Origin: an uncultured Bacteroidales bacterium
Lineage (GTDB): Bacteria; Bacteroidota; Bacteroidia; Bacteroidales; P3
DNA: 64,000 bases
Reading direction: 5' to 3'
Assembly (NCBI GenBank): GCA_905233475.1
Contig: CAJOEN010000031.1
Span: 1 to 64,000 of the forward strand
Each line of letters opens with the position of its first letter. Within the stretch, counting starts at the first letter, position 1. The notes below the pieces were generated by a model. The model saw nothing but the letters and a program-made list of their open reading frames with translations. It was not told the origin of the DNA and did no database searches. This document shows, piece after piece, positions 18,456-26,198 of this stretch. The translations under genes and the position numbers were made by a program.

Positions 18456-18483
18456 AAAAATGTAATTAAAGACATCGATAAAC

Positions 18484-18987
18484 ATGACAGAAATACATCT
18501 GCGAGCCATTGAGCCTGAGGATATTGAGGCTATGTACCAGTGGGAGAACGACCAAACATTGTGGGCTACAAGCAACACTCATGCACCATTTTCGAAACAT
18601 GTTCTTACTCAATATATTATGGAAACACAGCGGTTCGACATACAAACATCCAAGGAACTGCGGCTTGTGGTCGAGGCAAATGGGCAAGTTGTGGGTTGCA
18701 TTGATTTGTTCAATATAGATGTGTTTAACCATCGTGCAGAGCTAGGAGTGTTGATAAACAATGACTTGCGAAATCGTAGCTACGCAACTTCGGCGATAAC
18801 GGCACTTTGCGACTACGCAAAAAAACATTTGCAAATGCACCAGCTTTGCGCCGAAATACTCACCGAAAACGCCGTGTCGCTACATCTTTTCGAGAAATGT
18901 GGCTTTCTGCGCACGGGAGAGAAAAAGGACTGGTTTTTCGAGAACGGATTTTACAAAAATGTTGCAGTTTATCAAAAGATATTGTAA
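18484..18987 (+). CDS. GNAT-family N-acetyltransferase
   Basis: A 167-aa acetyltransferase of the RimJ/RimL or SpeG type. It starts with IHLRAIEPEDIEAMYQWEND and has a GNAT core (AELGVLINNDLRNRSYATSAI, the acetyl-CoA loop region) and the ending LFEKCGFLRTGEKKDWFF. It may acetylate a protein N-terminus or a small amine. It is 28 nt after recG. Confidence 0.85.
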   Translation: MTEIHLRAIEPEDIEAMYQWENDQTLWATSNTHAPFSKHVLTQYIMETQRFDIQTSKELRLVVEANGQVVGCIDLFNIDVFNHRAELGVLINNDLRNRSYATSAITALCDYAKKHLQMHQLCAEILTENAVSLHLFEKCGFLRTGEKKDWFFENGFYKNVAVYQKIL

Positions 18988-19052
18988 CATATTGTTTATC
19001 AATGCGATGATTATGGAGAAGAGATTTTTTTCGTCGTGAAACATTTTTTTTG

Positions 19053-19060
19053 TAAATTTG
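19053..19060 (+). promoter_or_regulatory. -7 promoter box of the DUF4293 gene
   Basis: TAAATTTG, 39 nt before the ATG at 19100. Confidence 0.55.
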
Positions 19061-19099
19061 TGAATTATTTTCAAAAGTACATTTAAAACGCAAATACTT

Positions 19100-19597
19100 A
19101 TGATACAACGCATTCAATCTTTTTTACTGGTTCTTGCCCTTGTGGGATTTATACTGCTTTTCCTTTTCCCCACGGCGACTTTCGAGGCAAAAATGAACAC
19201 CAACGTAACATCTTCGAGCCTGACATTGCTCCCGGGCGAAAACAGCCTTAATCCCGAAACAGGCGAGGCGTTTATGGCACAAAACTCTGTTATACTTATG
19301 ATTATGGCCATTGTTCTAGGCATTGGCACACTGGTTGGCATTTTCTTGTACAAAAACCGTGTCCGTCAGATGAGGTTTGTGTCCATGCTCGGACTTATCA
19401 ACTTGGTTTACATAGGCATAATGTTCCTTTCCATAATCCCCGATGCGGCGGAAAAACTTGCCAATATGGGTGAAGTTGAGACAACTTATTCGGTAGGCAC
19501 TTTCGTTCCAATAATAACGATAGTGTTGATAGTATTGTCTCAACGTGCCATACGTAGCGACGAAATGAAGGTACGTGCCGCCGACAGAATTAGATAA
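19100..19597 (+). CDS. DUF4293 family membrane protein
   Basis: A 165-aa inner-membrane protein confined to Bacteroidetes as far as I know. It begins MIQRIQSFLLVLALVGF, the family hallmark, and has four hydrophobic segments (about 5-25, 55-80, 95-115 and 128-148) and a basic C-terminus. Function is unknown. Confidence 0.82.
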   Translation: MIQRIQSFLLVLALVGFILLFLFPTATFEAKMNTNVTSSSLTLLPGENSLNPETGEAFMAQNSVILMIMAIVLGIGTLVGIFLYKNRVRQMRFVSMLGLINLVYIGIMFLSIIPDAAEKLANMGEVETTYSVGTFVPIITIVLIVLSQRAIRSDEMKVRAADRIR

Positions 19598-19683
19598 TGT
19601 GCGCAAAATCAATATTTTATATATTTTTCAATCAAAAACATCAAAAAAAATCATTTTTTTTGCCTACATTGAAAAATTATTGC

Positions 19684-19691
19684 TATCTTTG
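19684..19691 (+). promoter_or_regulatory. -7 promoter box of the Ala/Glu-rich lipoprotein gene
   Basis: TATCTTTG, 46 nt before the ATG at 19738. Confidence 0.6.
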
Positions 19692-19737
19692 CAACACAAA
19701 AAAATAAATTATAATTAATCTAACACATTAAAAAACA

Positions 19738-20202
19738 ATGAAAAGGACCGTATTATTTTTAGGAAGTGCGTTGTTCGTTGCAGGTATGATGTTATCCTGC
19801 GGAAACAACAATGTCGAGGCTGTAGAAGAAGACACCACAGCTACCACCGAAGAAGTAACTGCTGAAGAAGTTCAAGCCCCTGAAGCTGTTGCTCCCGAAG
19901 CAACAACCGTAAGCAAAGAAGAAATTTTGAGCAAAGCTCGTGAAGCCGGCCAAGCAAAATGCAACTGCTACAAAACCGACCCCGCTTCTGTTGAAAACTG
20001 TTTCAAAGCCATTTTGAGCGAAAGCTACGCCGCTTACAAAGACGACGCTGATTTTCAGGCAGAAATGAAAGCTGAGTACAACCGTTGCATTAAAGAAAAA
20101 GCAACCAATGCCGCTAAAGAAGTTGGCAACAAAGCTGTTAAAGCCGGTGCCCAAGCTGCCTCTGAAGCTGCTTCCGACGCTCTGAAAAACTTCAAAAAAT
20201 AA
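19738..20202 (+). CDS. Small Ala/Glu-rich lipoprotein
   Basis: A 154-aa protein with a lipobox (MLSC, Cys21). After it comes an acidic Thr/Glu/Ala linker (about 25-60). A helical domain with three cysteines (CNCYKTDPASVENC) spans about 75-125, and an Ala/Lys-rich helix closes the protein (about 120-154). A single-gene unit with its own promoter and terminator. No family is recognised. Confidence 0.8.
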   Translation: MKRTVLFLGSALFVAGMMLSCGNNNVEAVEEDTTATTEEVTAEEVQAPEAVAPEATTVSKEEILSKAREAGQAKCNCYKTDPASVENCFKAILSESYAAYKDDADFQAEMKAEYNRCIKEKATNAAKEVGNKAVKAGAQAASEAASDALKNFKK

Positions 20203-20227
20203 CAAGATTTTTTCATAATCAACGAAA

Positions 20228-20256
20228 AGACAGGCGCTTGCCGCCTGTCTTTTTTA
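20228..20256 (+). terminator. Rho-independent terminator
   Basis: AGACAGGCG (20228-20236) pairs with CGCCTGTCT (20242-20250) and runs into TTTTTT. It follows the small lipoprotein gene and precedes tsaD. Confidence 0.88.
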
Positions 20257-20280
20257 TACATTTTAATTCCGAATACACCA

Positions 20281-21285
20281 ATGTCCGTAATACTCGCCAT
20301 AGAATCGTCGTGCGACGACACCTCGGCAGCCATTCTGCGTGGCGACCGCCTACTATCTAACGTCATTGCAAGTCAGGATGTTCACCGTCGGTACGGCGGT
20401 GTGGTGCCCGAATTAGCCTCGCGTGCCCATCAGCAGAACATAATCCCTGTGGTGGACGGCGCCATACGTAATGCAGGAGTCCAAAAAAACGACATCAAGG
20501 CTGTGGCCTTCACCCGAGGCCCCGGACTGCTGGGCTCGCTGCTGGTGGGAGTGTCGTTTGCCAAAAGTTTCGCGCAGGCTATGGACATCCCCCTCATAGA
20601 GGTGAACCACCTGCAAGCCCACGTACTTTCCCATTTCATCAAGGAAACCGACGACAGCGAAACGCCGCAGTTCCCGTTTATCTGTCTGCTGGTTTCGGGC
20701 GGACATACGCAGATTATACTGCTGAGAAGTCATTTCGACATGGAGATTATAGGAAACACCATCGACGACGCGGCAGGCGAAGCCATCGACAAGGCGGCCA
20801 AAATTATGGACCTCGGCTATCCGGGCGGACCTATAATCGACCGTATGGCCAAGGACGGCGACCCGCTGAAATATGCTTTCGCACAGCCCAACATCCCCGA
20901 TTTCAACTACAGTTTCAGCGGAATAAAGACCTCGTTTCTGTATTTTCTGCGCGACAGACTTGCCGAAAATCCCAATTTCATTGCCGAAAACCAAGCCGAC
21001 CTCTGCGCTTCGATACAACATACTATCGTGTCGTTTCTGCTGAAAAAGCTCACCAAAGCCATGAACAAAACGGGCATACGTCAGGTGGCGATTGCTGGAG
21101 GAGTGTCGGCAAACTCGTACCTGCGCGAGCAACTTACAGCTCTCGGCAAAAAGCACGGCTGGAAAGTGTTCCTGCCCAAAAAACAGTTCTGCACCGACAA
21201 TGCAGCAATGGTGGGAATAGCGGGATATTTCAAATTTTTAAATAAAGATTTCGCCGATATTTCGCTGCCACCGTACACGAGGTAG
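20281..21285 (+). CDS. tsaD: tRNA N6-adenosine threonylcarbamoyltransferase
   Basis: A 334-aa ASKHA-fold enzyme that transfers threonylcarbamoyl to A37 of ANN-decoding tRNAs, using the product of TsaC. Seen are ILAIESSCDDTS, the metal-binding HxxxH in NHLQAHVLSHF, the VSGGHTQI loop, and the C-terminal metal ligand region FCTDNAAMVG. Length and motifs are complete. Confidence 0.97.
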   Translation: MSVILAIESSCDDTSAAILRGDRLLSNVIASQDVHRRYGGVVPELASRAHQQNIIPVVDGAIRNAGVQKNDIKAVAFTRGPGLLGSLLVGVSFAKSFAQAMDIPLIEVNHLQAHVLSHFIKETDDSETPQFPFICLLVSGGHTQIILLRSHFDMEIIGNTIDDAAGEAIDKAAKIMDLGYPGGPIIDRMAKDGDPLKYAFAQPNIPDFNYSFSGIKTSFLYFLRDRLAENPNFIAENQADLCASIQHTIVSFLLKKLTKAMNKTGIRQVAIAGGVSANSYLREQLTALGKKHGWKVFLPKKQFCTDNAAMVGIAGYFKFLNKDFADISLPPYTR

Positions 21286-21364
21286 AGTTCGGAATTCGGA
21301 ATCAATCATACAACTCTAACAATCAATATTTTAATATCTTAACATCTAAACAATCCAACATCCA

Positions 21365-22498
21365 ATGAAAAACCTCTTTACCAGAACCTTAGCGCTTGTT
21401 GCAATACTTGCAACGACTTTTTCTTGTCAATCGCAAAACAGAGTGGAACTTACTGTAAGTGAGGGACAACTCCGTACAGAAATAGCACAAATGCTGATGC
21501 TGGGTTTCCGTGGTACCACTTTGACGAAAGAAAGTCATATCTATCACGATGTCAAGAATTTGAAAATTGGCGGAGTGATACTATTCGAATACGACGCACC
21601 TTCGCGCAAGCGTCCCCGCAACATAACTTCACGCTCGCAGTTGAAAAAACTCTGTGCTGATTTACAATCCATTAACGAAGAAAAACTCCTCATTGCCATA
21701 GACCAAGAGGGCGGCAAGGTGTCGAGACTGAAGGAAAAGTACGGATTTCCAACTTTCGCAGGGGCAAAAGATATGGCAATTTCCGGTAGCACCGACAGCA
21801 CCATATATTGGTCGGAACTAACGGCCAAAACACTGAAACAGATGGGGATAAACCTCAATTTCGCCCCCTGCACCGACGTGGACGTAAATCCCGATTGCCC
21901 TATCATCGGCAAACTGGGACGCAGTTTCTCGTCCTCGCCCGAAGATGTGGCAAAACACGCCAAGGCATGGATTGCCGCACACAAAAGACATGGCGTGCTT
22001 TCGTGCGTGAAACACTTTCCCGGACACGGCAGCTCCGAAAGCGACACCCATCTCGGCATTGCCGACGTTAGCGACACATGGAGCGACAAAGAACTGATAC
22101 CCTACCGCAGACTTATAAAGGACAACGTGGTGGATATGGTGATGACCTCGCATGTGTACAACAGCAAGCTGGATGCCGACTGGCCCGCCACACTTTCGGA
22201 AAAAGTGATTACTGGATTACTGCGCAAACGACTGGGTTTCAAGGGCGTGGTAGTTACCGACGACCTCGCCATGGGTGCCATGGTTTCGCAGTACTCCTTC
22301 GACGCCATACTCACACGCGCCATACTTGCCGGTGCCGACATCCTTTGTCTTTCCAACAACGGCGACACCTACGACCCCGAAATAGCAGCCAAAGCCATCG
22401 ACATCATCTTTGAAAAAGTGAAGGACGGCACCATCCCCGAAAACCGCATACATGAGTCGTACAACAGGATTATTGCGCTGAAGAAGAAGGTGAAATAA
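21365..22498 (+). CDS. Glycoside hydrolase family 3, NagZ-like beta-N-acetylhexosaminidase
   Basis: A 377-aa GH3 enzyme with a lipoprotein signal (TFSC, Cys20). Substrate-binding KHFPGHGSSESDTHLG includes the loop His of the NagZ type, and the nucleophile Asp lies in VVTDDLAMGAM. It lacks the second GH3 domain, as NagZ does. NagZ releases GlcNAc from muropeptides. The lipid anchor suggests an envelope rather than cytoplasmic site. It faces an LD-carboxypeptidase gene, which fits peptidoglycan turnover. Confidence 0.88.
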   Translation: MKNLFTRTLALVAILATTFSCQSQNRVELTVSEGQLRTEIAQMLMLGFRGTTLTKESHIYHDVKNLKIGGVILFEYDAPSRKRPRNITSRSQLKKLCADLQSINEEKLLIAIDQEGGKVSRLKEKYGFPTFAGAKDMAISGSTDSTIYWSELTAKTLKQMGINLNFAPCTDVDVNPDCPIIGKLGRSFSSSPEDVAKHAKAWIAAHKRHGVLSCVKHFPGHGSSESDTHLGIADVSDTWSDKELIPYRRLIKDNVVDMVMTSHVYNSKLDADWPATLSEKVITGLLRKRLGFKGVVVTDDLAMGAMVSQYSFDAILTRAILAGADILCLSNNGDTYDPEIAAKAIDIIFEKVKDGTIPENRIHESYNRIIALKKKVK

Positions 22499-22633
22499 CA
22501 GCCGCCAAAGTCACCGAGTTTTTTCCAAAAGTGATAAAATTTTGCGGTTTTGGAAAAAACTCAAACTATTTTGAAACTCGCATCTTGATTCCAATCACAC
22601 CATCCCCGAAAGCCGCATACACGAGTCGTACAA
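22429..22633 (+). repeat. 36-bp duplication of the GH3 gene 3' region
   Basis: 22429-22464 (inside the GH3 gene) recurs with two mismatches at 22598-22633, between the two convergent genes. Shared segments include CACCATCCCCGAAA and GAGTCGTACAA. Confidence 0.8.
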
Positions 22634-22643
22634 TATTACATCT

Positions 22644-23540
22644 CTATTTTCCCCACTCAAACCTCATCTCCGCACAGCTCTCATTTACAACCAATTCCGT
22701 TTCCACGCCGAGAGGCAGGGCAAGGTTGTTGGTGCCTACGTGACCGAAATTCTGGCAGAAAAGCACCGGATAATCGTATTCCGCAACTGCTTCGTAAACA
22801 ATCTCTTCGGCGGTTTTCCCGAAAGGAATGGTGTTGTTGTGCATATCGCTCGTACGTTTGAGGTTCTGCATCATGCGGTCGATGTGGTAGAGGTATTCGT
22901 CAAGGTCTTCGATAAACAGTATCTTGCCGTCCGTGTCGATGTCGGAATGGGAGCCGCAGAGACTGTAAAGGATGGAGAGGTTGCCGCCCACGACCTCGGC
23001 CTTGCAACTGCCGCTGCGGTTGTGTGCCGAGGGTGTAATCTCCAACTGCAAACCGCTGTAGCCGTGCAGATTGCCGAACAAAGCCGCTTTAAGACTCTCC
23101 ACGGCGGGATATGACTTGGCTGTGGCATCGGTGGGGATATTGAGCGGCATGGTGGCATGCAAAGTACTGATGTCCAGATTTTTGTTGATATGCGAGTGCA
23201 GTACCGTAACATCGCTGTAACCCACTATCCACTTGGGATTTTTGGCGAAAGCGGTGAAATCAAGTCGGTCGATGATACGTACTGTGCCGTAACCGCCACG
23301 GGCACAGACTATTGCCTTTATTTCGGGATTGTCGAGATACTGTTGCAGGCTGGCGGCGCGCAAAGCGTCATTGCCGGCAAACTGATTGTCGGTGGCGTAG
23401 AGGTTTTCATTGGTTACAACCTCTAGTCCCCACGAGCGGAACAAGTCCACCGAGGGCTTTATCTCTTCTGGTGACACCTTGCGGGCGGTAGCCACGATAG
23501 CTATCTTGTCGCCTTTTTTCAGAAAATCGGGAGTTGTCAT
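22644..23540 (-). CDS. LD-carboxypeptidase (peptidase S66)
   Basis: A 298-aa LdcA-type enzyme that removes the terminal D-Ala from tetrapeptides during peptidoglycan recycling. Seen are the N-terminal LKKGDKIAIVATARKVS, ARGGYGTVRIIDRLD, and the nucleophile Ser in WIVGYSDVTVLH. GGNLSILYSLCGS and LFIEDLDEYLYHIDRMM follow, and the catalytic His near the C-terminus is in QNFGHVGTNN. No signal peptide, so cytoplasmic. Confidence 0.93.
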   Translation of the reverse strand: MTTPDFLKKGDKIAIVATARKVSPEEIKPSVDLFRSWGLEVVTNENLYATDNQFAGNDALRAASLQQYLDNPEIKAIVCARGGYGTVRIIDRLDFTAFAKNPKWIVGYSDVTVLHSHINKNLDISTLHATMPLNIPTDATAKSYPAVESLKAALFGNLHGYSGLQLEITPSAHNRSGSCKAEVVGGNLSILYSLCGSHSDIDTDGKILFIEDLDEYLYHIDRMMQNLKRTSDMHNNTIPFGKTAEEIVYEAVAEYDYPVLFCQNFGHVGTNNLALPLGVETELVVNESCAEMRFEWGK

Positions 23541-23577
23541 ATTTGTATTAGTTCAAAATAACACTTTATTCAATATG

Positions 23578-23585
23578 CAAAGATA
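23578..23585 (-). promoter_or_regulatory. -7 promoter box of the LD-carboxypeptidase gene
   Basis: TATCTTTG on the minus strand, 37 nt before the start at 23540. Confidence 0.55.
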
Positions 23586-23635
23586 ATCTTTTTTAATAAA
23601 TTATGAGCATTTTATTATTATTTCCTTGTTCGCTA

Positions 23636-24976
23636 TCATATATATTTATGTATAATGTTTTCCAAATTACCAATCATATAAAAAGGCAAATTGATAAGGC
23701 GGAATGGCTTTTTCTTTATTACTGTGTTGAGGTTGTTCACCGAAAATTGTCCCGACCAAACTCTAACTGCCATATCTACAGATGAATGCTCAACAAACGA
23801 GTGCAGTGAGCGCAAATGTGAATCCACACCAGCCTTTACCTCTATGGGAATTACTTTAGAATCCACCTGCCAGATAAAGTCCACTTCGGCACTCTCACCA
23901 CCCTTGCCACGTGTCCAAAAAGCCCTTCGCTGACCGATGCGGTTGTTAAGTGTCAGCAACTCCTGCGCTACGATATGTTCTGCCACCCGACCTTTCCAAG
24001 TGCCCATAATATCTTGTGAACCAATTATTTCCATTCGAATACCTGCCGCATAGTTCACCAGTCCTGTATCAAGCCAAATAAGCTTTGGTTGTCGCCTTGT
24101 TTCCGTAAGTATAGGACTTTCCGCGGATGTGGTAGGATAAGTCAATTCCAAAAGCATGGCCTTCTGCAACAAACGGAAGGCATTGCCTATTTCGTTGATT
24201 TTATAGCCAGAGCCGGCAAATCCGTTAAGGGTAACTGTCTGACCAGCCTTTAGCCACCCGTGTTCGAGTATGAAACGTACCGCACGCGAAAGTTTGTCCT
24301 TTTGCACATATTTGTTCACATCGTCGCGATAAGCCTGAAGCAGAGTTTCGTAAATATCATCCAAAGCAAGCACATCGCGACTTACAGAATACACTTGTAC
24401 AGCCTCCGGCATTCCGCCTACAATCACATACTGGTTGAACAAGGACATAAGCCTGTTGTGCAAAGGCACGGAATATTTTTCGTCGTACATTATTTCCAAT
24501 AGATTGTCGAACCCCATTGCTCCAACAAACTCGGAAAACGAACAGGGACGTATCGGCAGATATTGCACACGTCCGACAGGAAACGACGTGTTCACATCAA
24601 CAATATTTTCGAGCAAAGAACCTGCCGCCACCACATGTAGATTATTATGCTCTTCGTAGAAATAACGCAATAGTGCTATTGTCTTTGGTGAATTTTGAAT
24701 TTCATCAATAAAAAGCAGTGTGTCGCCTTTCTGCCTGATTTTGCCGCTATGCGCAAAAAGCAGATTTACAAGGTCATCAAAAGGAATTTCTGTTTCCAAC
24801 AACTTACGGTGCTCGTAATTTTCCAAATTAAAATACAAATAATTGGAAAAAGAACGACCAAATTCATTGATAATTGTTGTCTTTCCTACTTGTCGAGCAC
24901 CACGAAGTATAAGCGGCTTACGCCTCTCGTTAGACTTCCAATCCTCTAATACGCTGATTACATTACGCTTAAACAT
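23636..24976 (-). CDS. AAA ATPase with DUF4143 domain
   Basis: A 446-aa ATPase. The N-terminal AAA_14 domain has Walker A GARQVGKTTII and Walker B LLFIDEIQNSP. The C-terminal DUF4143 domain (about 200-400) carries a nuclease-like core, EVDFIWQVDSKVIPIEVKAG, a PD-(D/E)XK-like pattern (E-V-D ... E-V-K). Genes of this kind are numerous and variable in Bacteroidales; their role is unclear. Its upstream region contains three 33-bp repeats. Confidence 0.9.
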   Translation of the reverse strand: MFKRNVISVLEDWKSNERRKPLILRGARQVGKTTIINEFGRSFSNYLYFNLENYEHRKLLETEIPFDDLVNLLFAHSGKIRQKGDTLLFIDEIQNSPKTIALLRYFYEEHNNLHVVAAGSLLENIVDVNTSFPVGRVQYLPIRPCSFSEFVGAMGFDNLLEIMYDEKYSVPLHNRLMSLFNQYVIVGGMPEAVQVYSVSRDVLALDDIYETLLQAYRDDVNKYVQKDKLSRAVRFILEHGWLKAGQTVTLNGFAGSGYKINEIGNAFRLLQKAMLLELTYPTTSAESPILTETRRQPKLIWLDTGLVNYAAGIRMEIIGSQDIMGTWKGRVAEHIVAQELLTLNNRIGQRRAFWTRGKGGESAEVDFIWQVDSKVIPIEVKAGVDSHLRSLHSFVEHSSVDMAVRVWSGQFSVNNLNTVIKKKPFRLINLPFYMIGNLENIIHKYI

Positions 24977-25001
24977 TTCGCAGACATGTTATTTTTATCT
25001 G

Positions 25002-25009
25002 CAAATATA
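25002..25009 (-). promoter_or_regulatory. -7 promoter box of the DUF4143 ATPase gene
   Basis: TATATTTG on the minus strand, 25 nt before the start at 24976. The 33-bp repeats begin 13 bp upstream of it. Confidence 0.5.
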
Positions 25010-25021
25010 CAAAATTTATTC

Positions 25022-25104
25022 ATTCGGTAGGATACTTTTGTCAAAAATCGACTTATTCGGTAGGATACTTTTGCCAAAAATCGACTTATTCGGTAGGATA
25101 CTTT
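25022..25104. repeat. Three tandem 33-bp repeats upstream of the ATPase gene
   Basis: ATTCGGTAGGATACTTT begins at 25022, 25055 and 25088. The first two units are complete (33 bp, one mismatch) and the third stops after 17 bp. The first unit covers the region where the -33 promoter element of the ATPase gene should lie. Confidence 0.9.
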
Positions 25105-25196
25105 AGAAAAAGTTATATTTATACATGAAACTTTTAGTAAAAATCGTAAAAGTTTAGCTTATACTTAAAAATTCTTGCTTTAATTCTGTTAAATCA

Positions 25197-25826
25197 CTAA
25201 TCAACAGTATGGAAAATCCTGTCGCCGGCATCGCCCAAACCGGGAATTATATAGCCTTGGTCGTTGAGGCCTTTGTCGAGCGATGCGGCGTAGATACGCA
25301 CATCGGGATGGGCGGTCTGCACTGCCTCAAGTCCTTGCGGCGAGGCTACTATACAGAGGAAACGAATATCCTTAACGCCGTGTTTCTTCAGCTGTCCTAT
25401 GGCGTTCACCGCCGAGCCGCCGGTGGCAAGCATGGGGTCGAGAAGTATGATGTTGCGTCTTGCTATATCGGACGGCATTTTGAAATAATACTCAACAGGA
25501 TCAAGTGTTTCTTCGTTGCGGTAAAGTCCTATAAAACCGAATGTTGCAGTTGGCACTGCCTGTAAAATGCCGTCCATCATGCCAAGTCCGGCGCGCAGTA
25601 TGGGGACAAAAACGTAGTCGTCCATATTTATACGTTTTGCCGTAATTTTAGACATTGGCGTATCTATCTCACGTTCATATGTTTCTACGTCGCGAAAAGC
25701 CTCGTAGCAGAGCAGGGTGGAGAGTTCTTTGATTATTTCGCGGAACTCCTTGGTGGAGGTGTTTTTGTCGCGCAAAACGCCCATTTTGTGGCTTACAAGT
25801 GAGTTGTTCAGAATATATTCTTTCAT
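25197..25826 (-). CDS. upp: Uracil phosphoribosyltransferase
   Basis: A 209-aa salvage enzyme making UMP from uracil and PRPP. The PRPP-binding loop LLDPMLATGGSAVNAI and the C-terminal uracil-binding segment YIIPGLGDAGDRIF are present, as are the PILRAGLGMMDG motif and VGLYRNEETL-like segment GLYRNEETLDPVEYYFK. Complete. Confidence 0.95.
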   Translation of the reverse strand: MKEYILNNSLVSHKMGVLRDKNTSTKEFREIIKELSTLLCYEAFRDVETYEREIDTPMSKITAKRINMDDYVFVPILRAGLGMMDGILQAVPTATFGFIGLYRNEETLDPVEYYFKMPSDIARRNIILLDPMLATGGSAVNAIGQLKKHGVKDIRFLCIVASPQGLEAVQTAHPDVRIYAASLDKGLNDQGYIIPGLGDAGDRIFHTVD

Positions 25827-25897
25827 AATGTAAAAAAGTATTATTCAATATGTTGTAACGGCTATGTATAAGAATTTGTCCCCACCGTTGTTTTTTG

Positions 25898-25905
25898 CAA
25901 ATGTA
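25898..25905 (-). promoter_or_regulatory. -7 promoter box of upp
   Basis: TACATTTG on the minus strand, 71 nt before the start at 25826. The rest of the gap 25906-26115 is AT-rich with a run of TTAAC-type simple repeats (26013-26045) and no gene. Confidence 0.5.
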
Positions 25906-26115
25906 CGATTTTTTTTATTGAAATATAAATGAGATTTTCGGATGTTTGGATTTTAGGACATAGTGTTGTTCATCAAATCTACCCGAAAATCAATTATTAA
26001 AAAAACACAACCCTTAACCCTTAACTCTTAACTCTTCTTAACTCTCCTCATTAATGGTGATGTATAATTAGAATATACCTATTTATAGTTATAGGGCAAT
26101 GCGAAAAAAATATCG

Positions 26116-26123
26116 TACTTTTG
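26116..26123 (+). promoter_or_regulatory. -7 promoter box of feoAB
   Basis: TACTTTTG, with 75 nt of leader before the ATG at 26199. No Fur box was identified by eye. Confidence 0.5.
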
Positions 26124-26198
26124 TATCTGTAAATCAAAACTGAAATATCGTCGAAAAACGGTAGTAAGTTGTTTGTTTACAATAAAATACAATTATTG

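Noticed and set aside
25022-25104. CRISPR-like array
   Set aside because: The units are joined directly without spacers and no cas genes are present.
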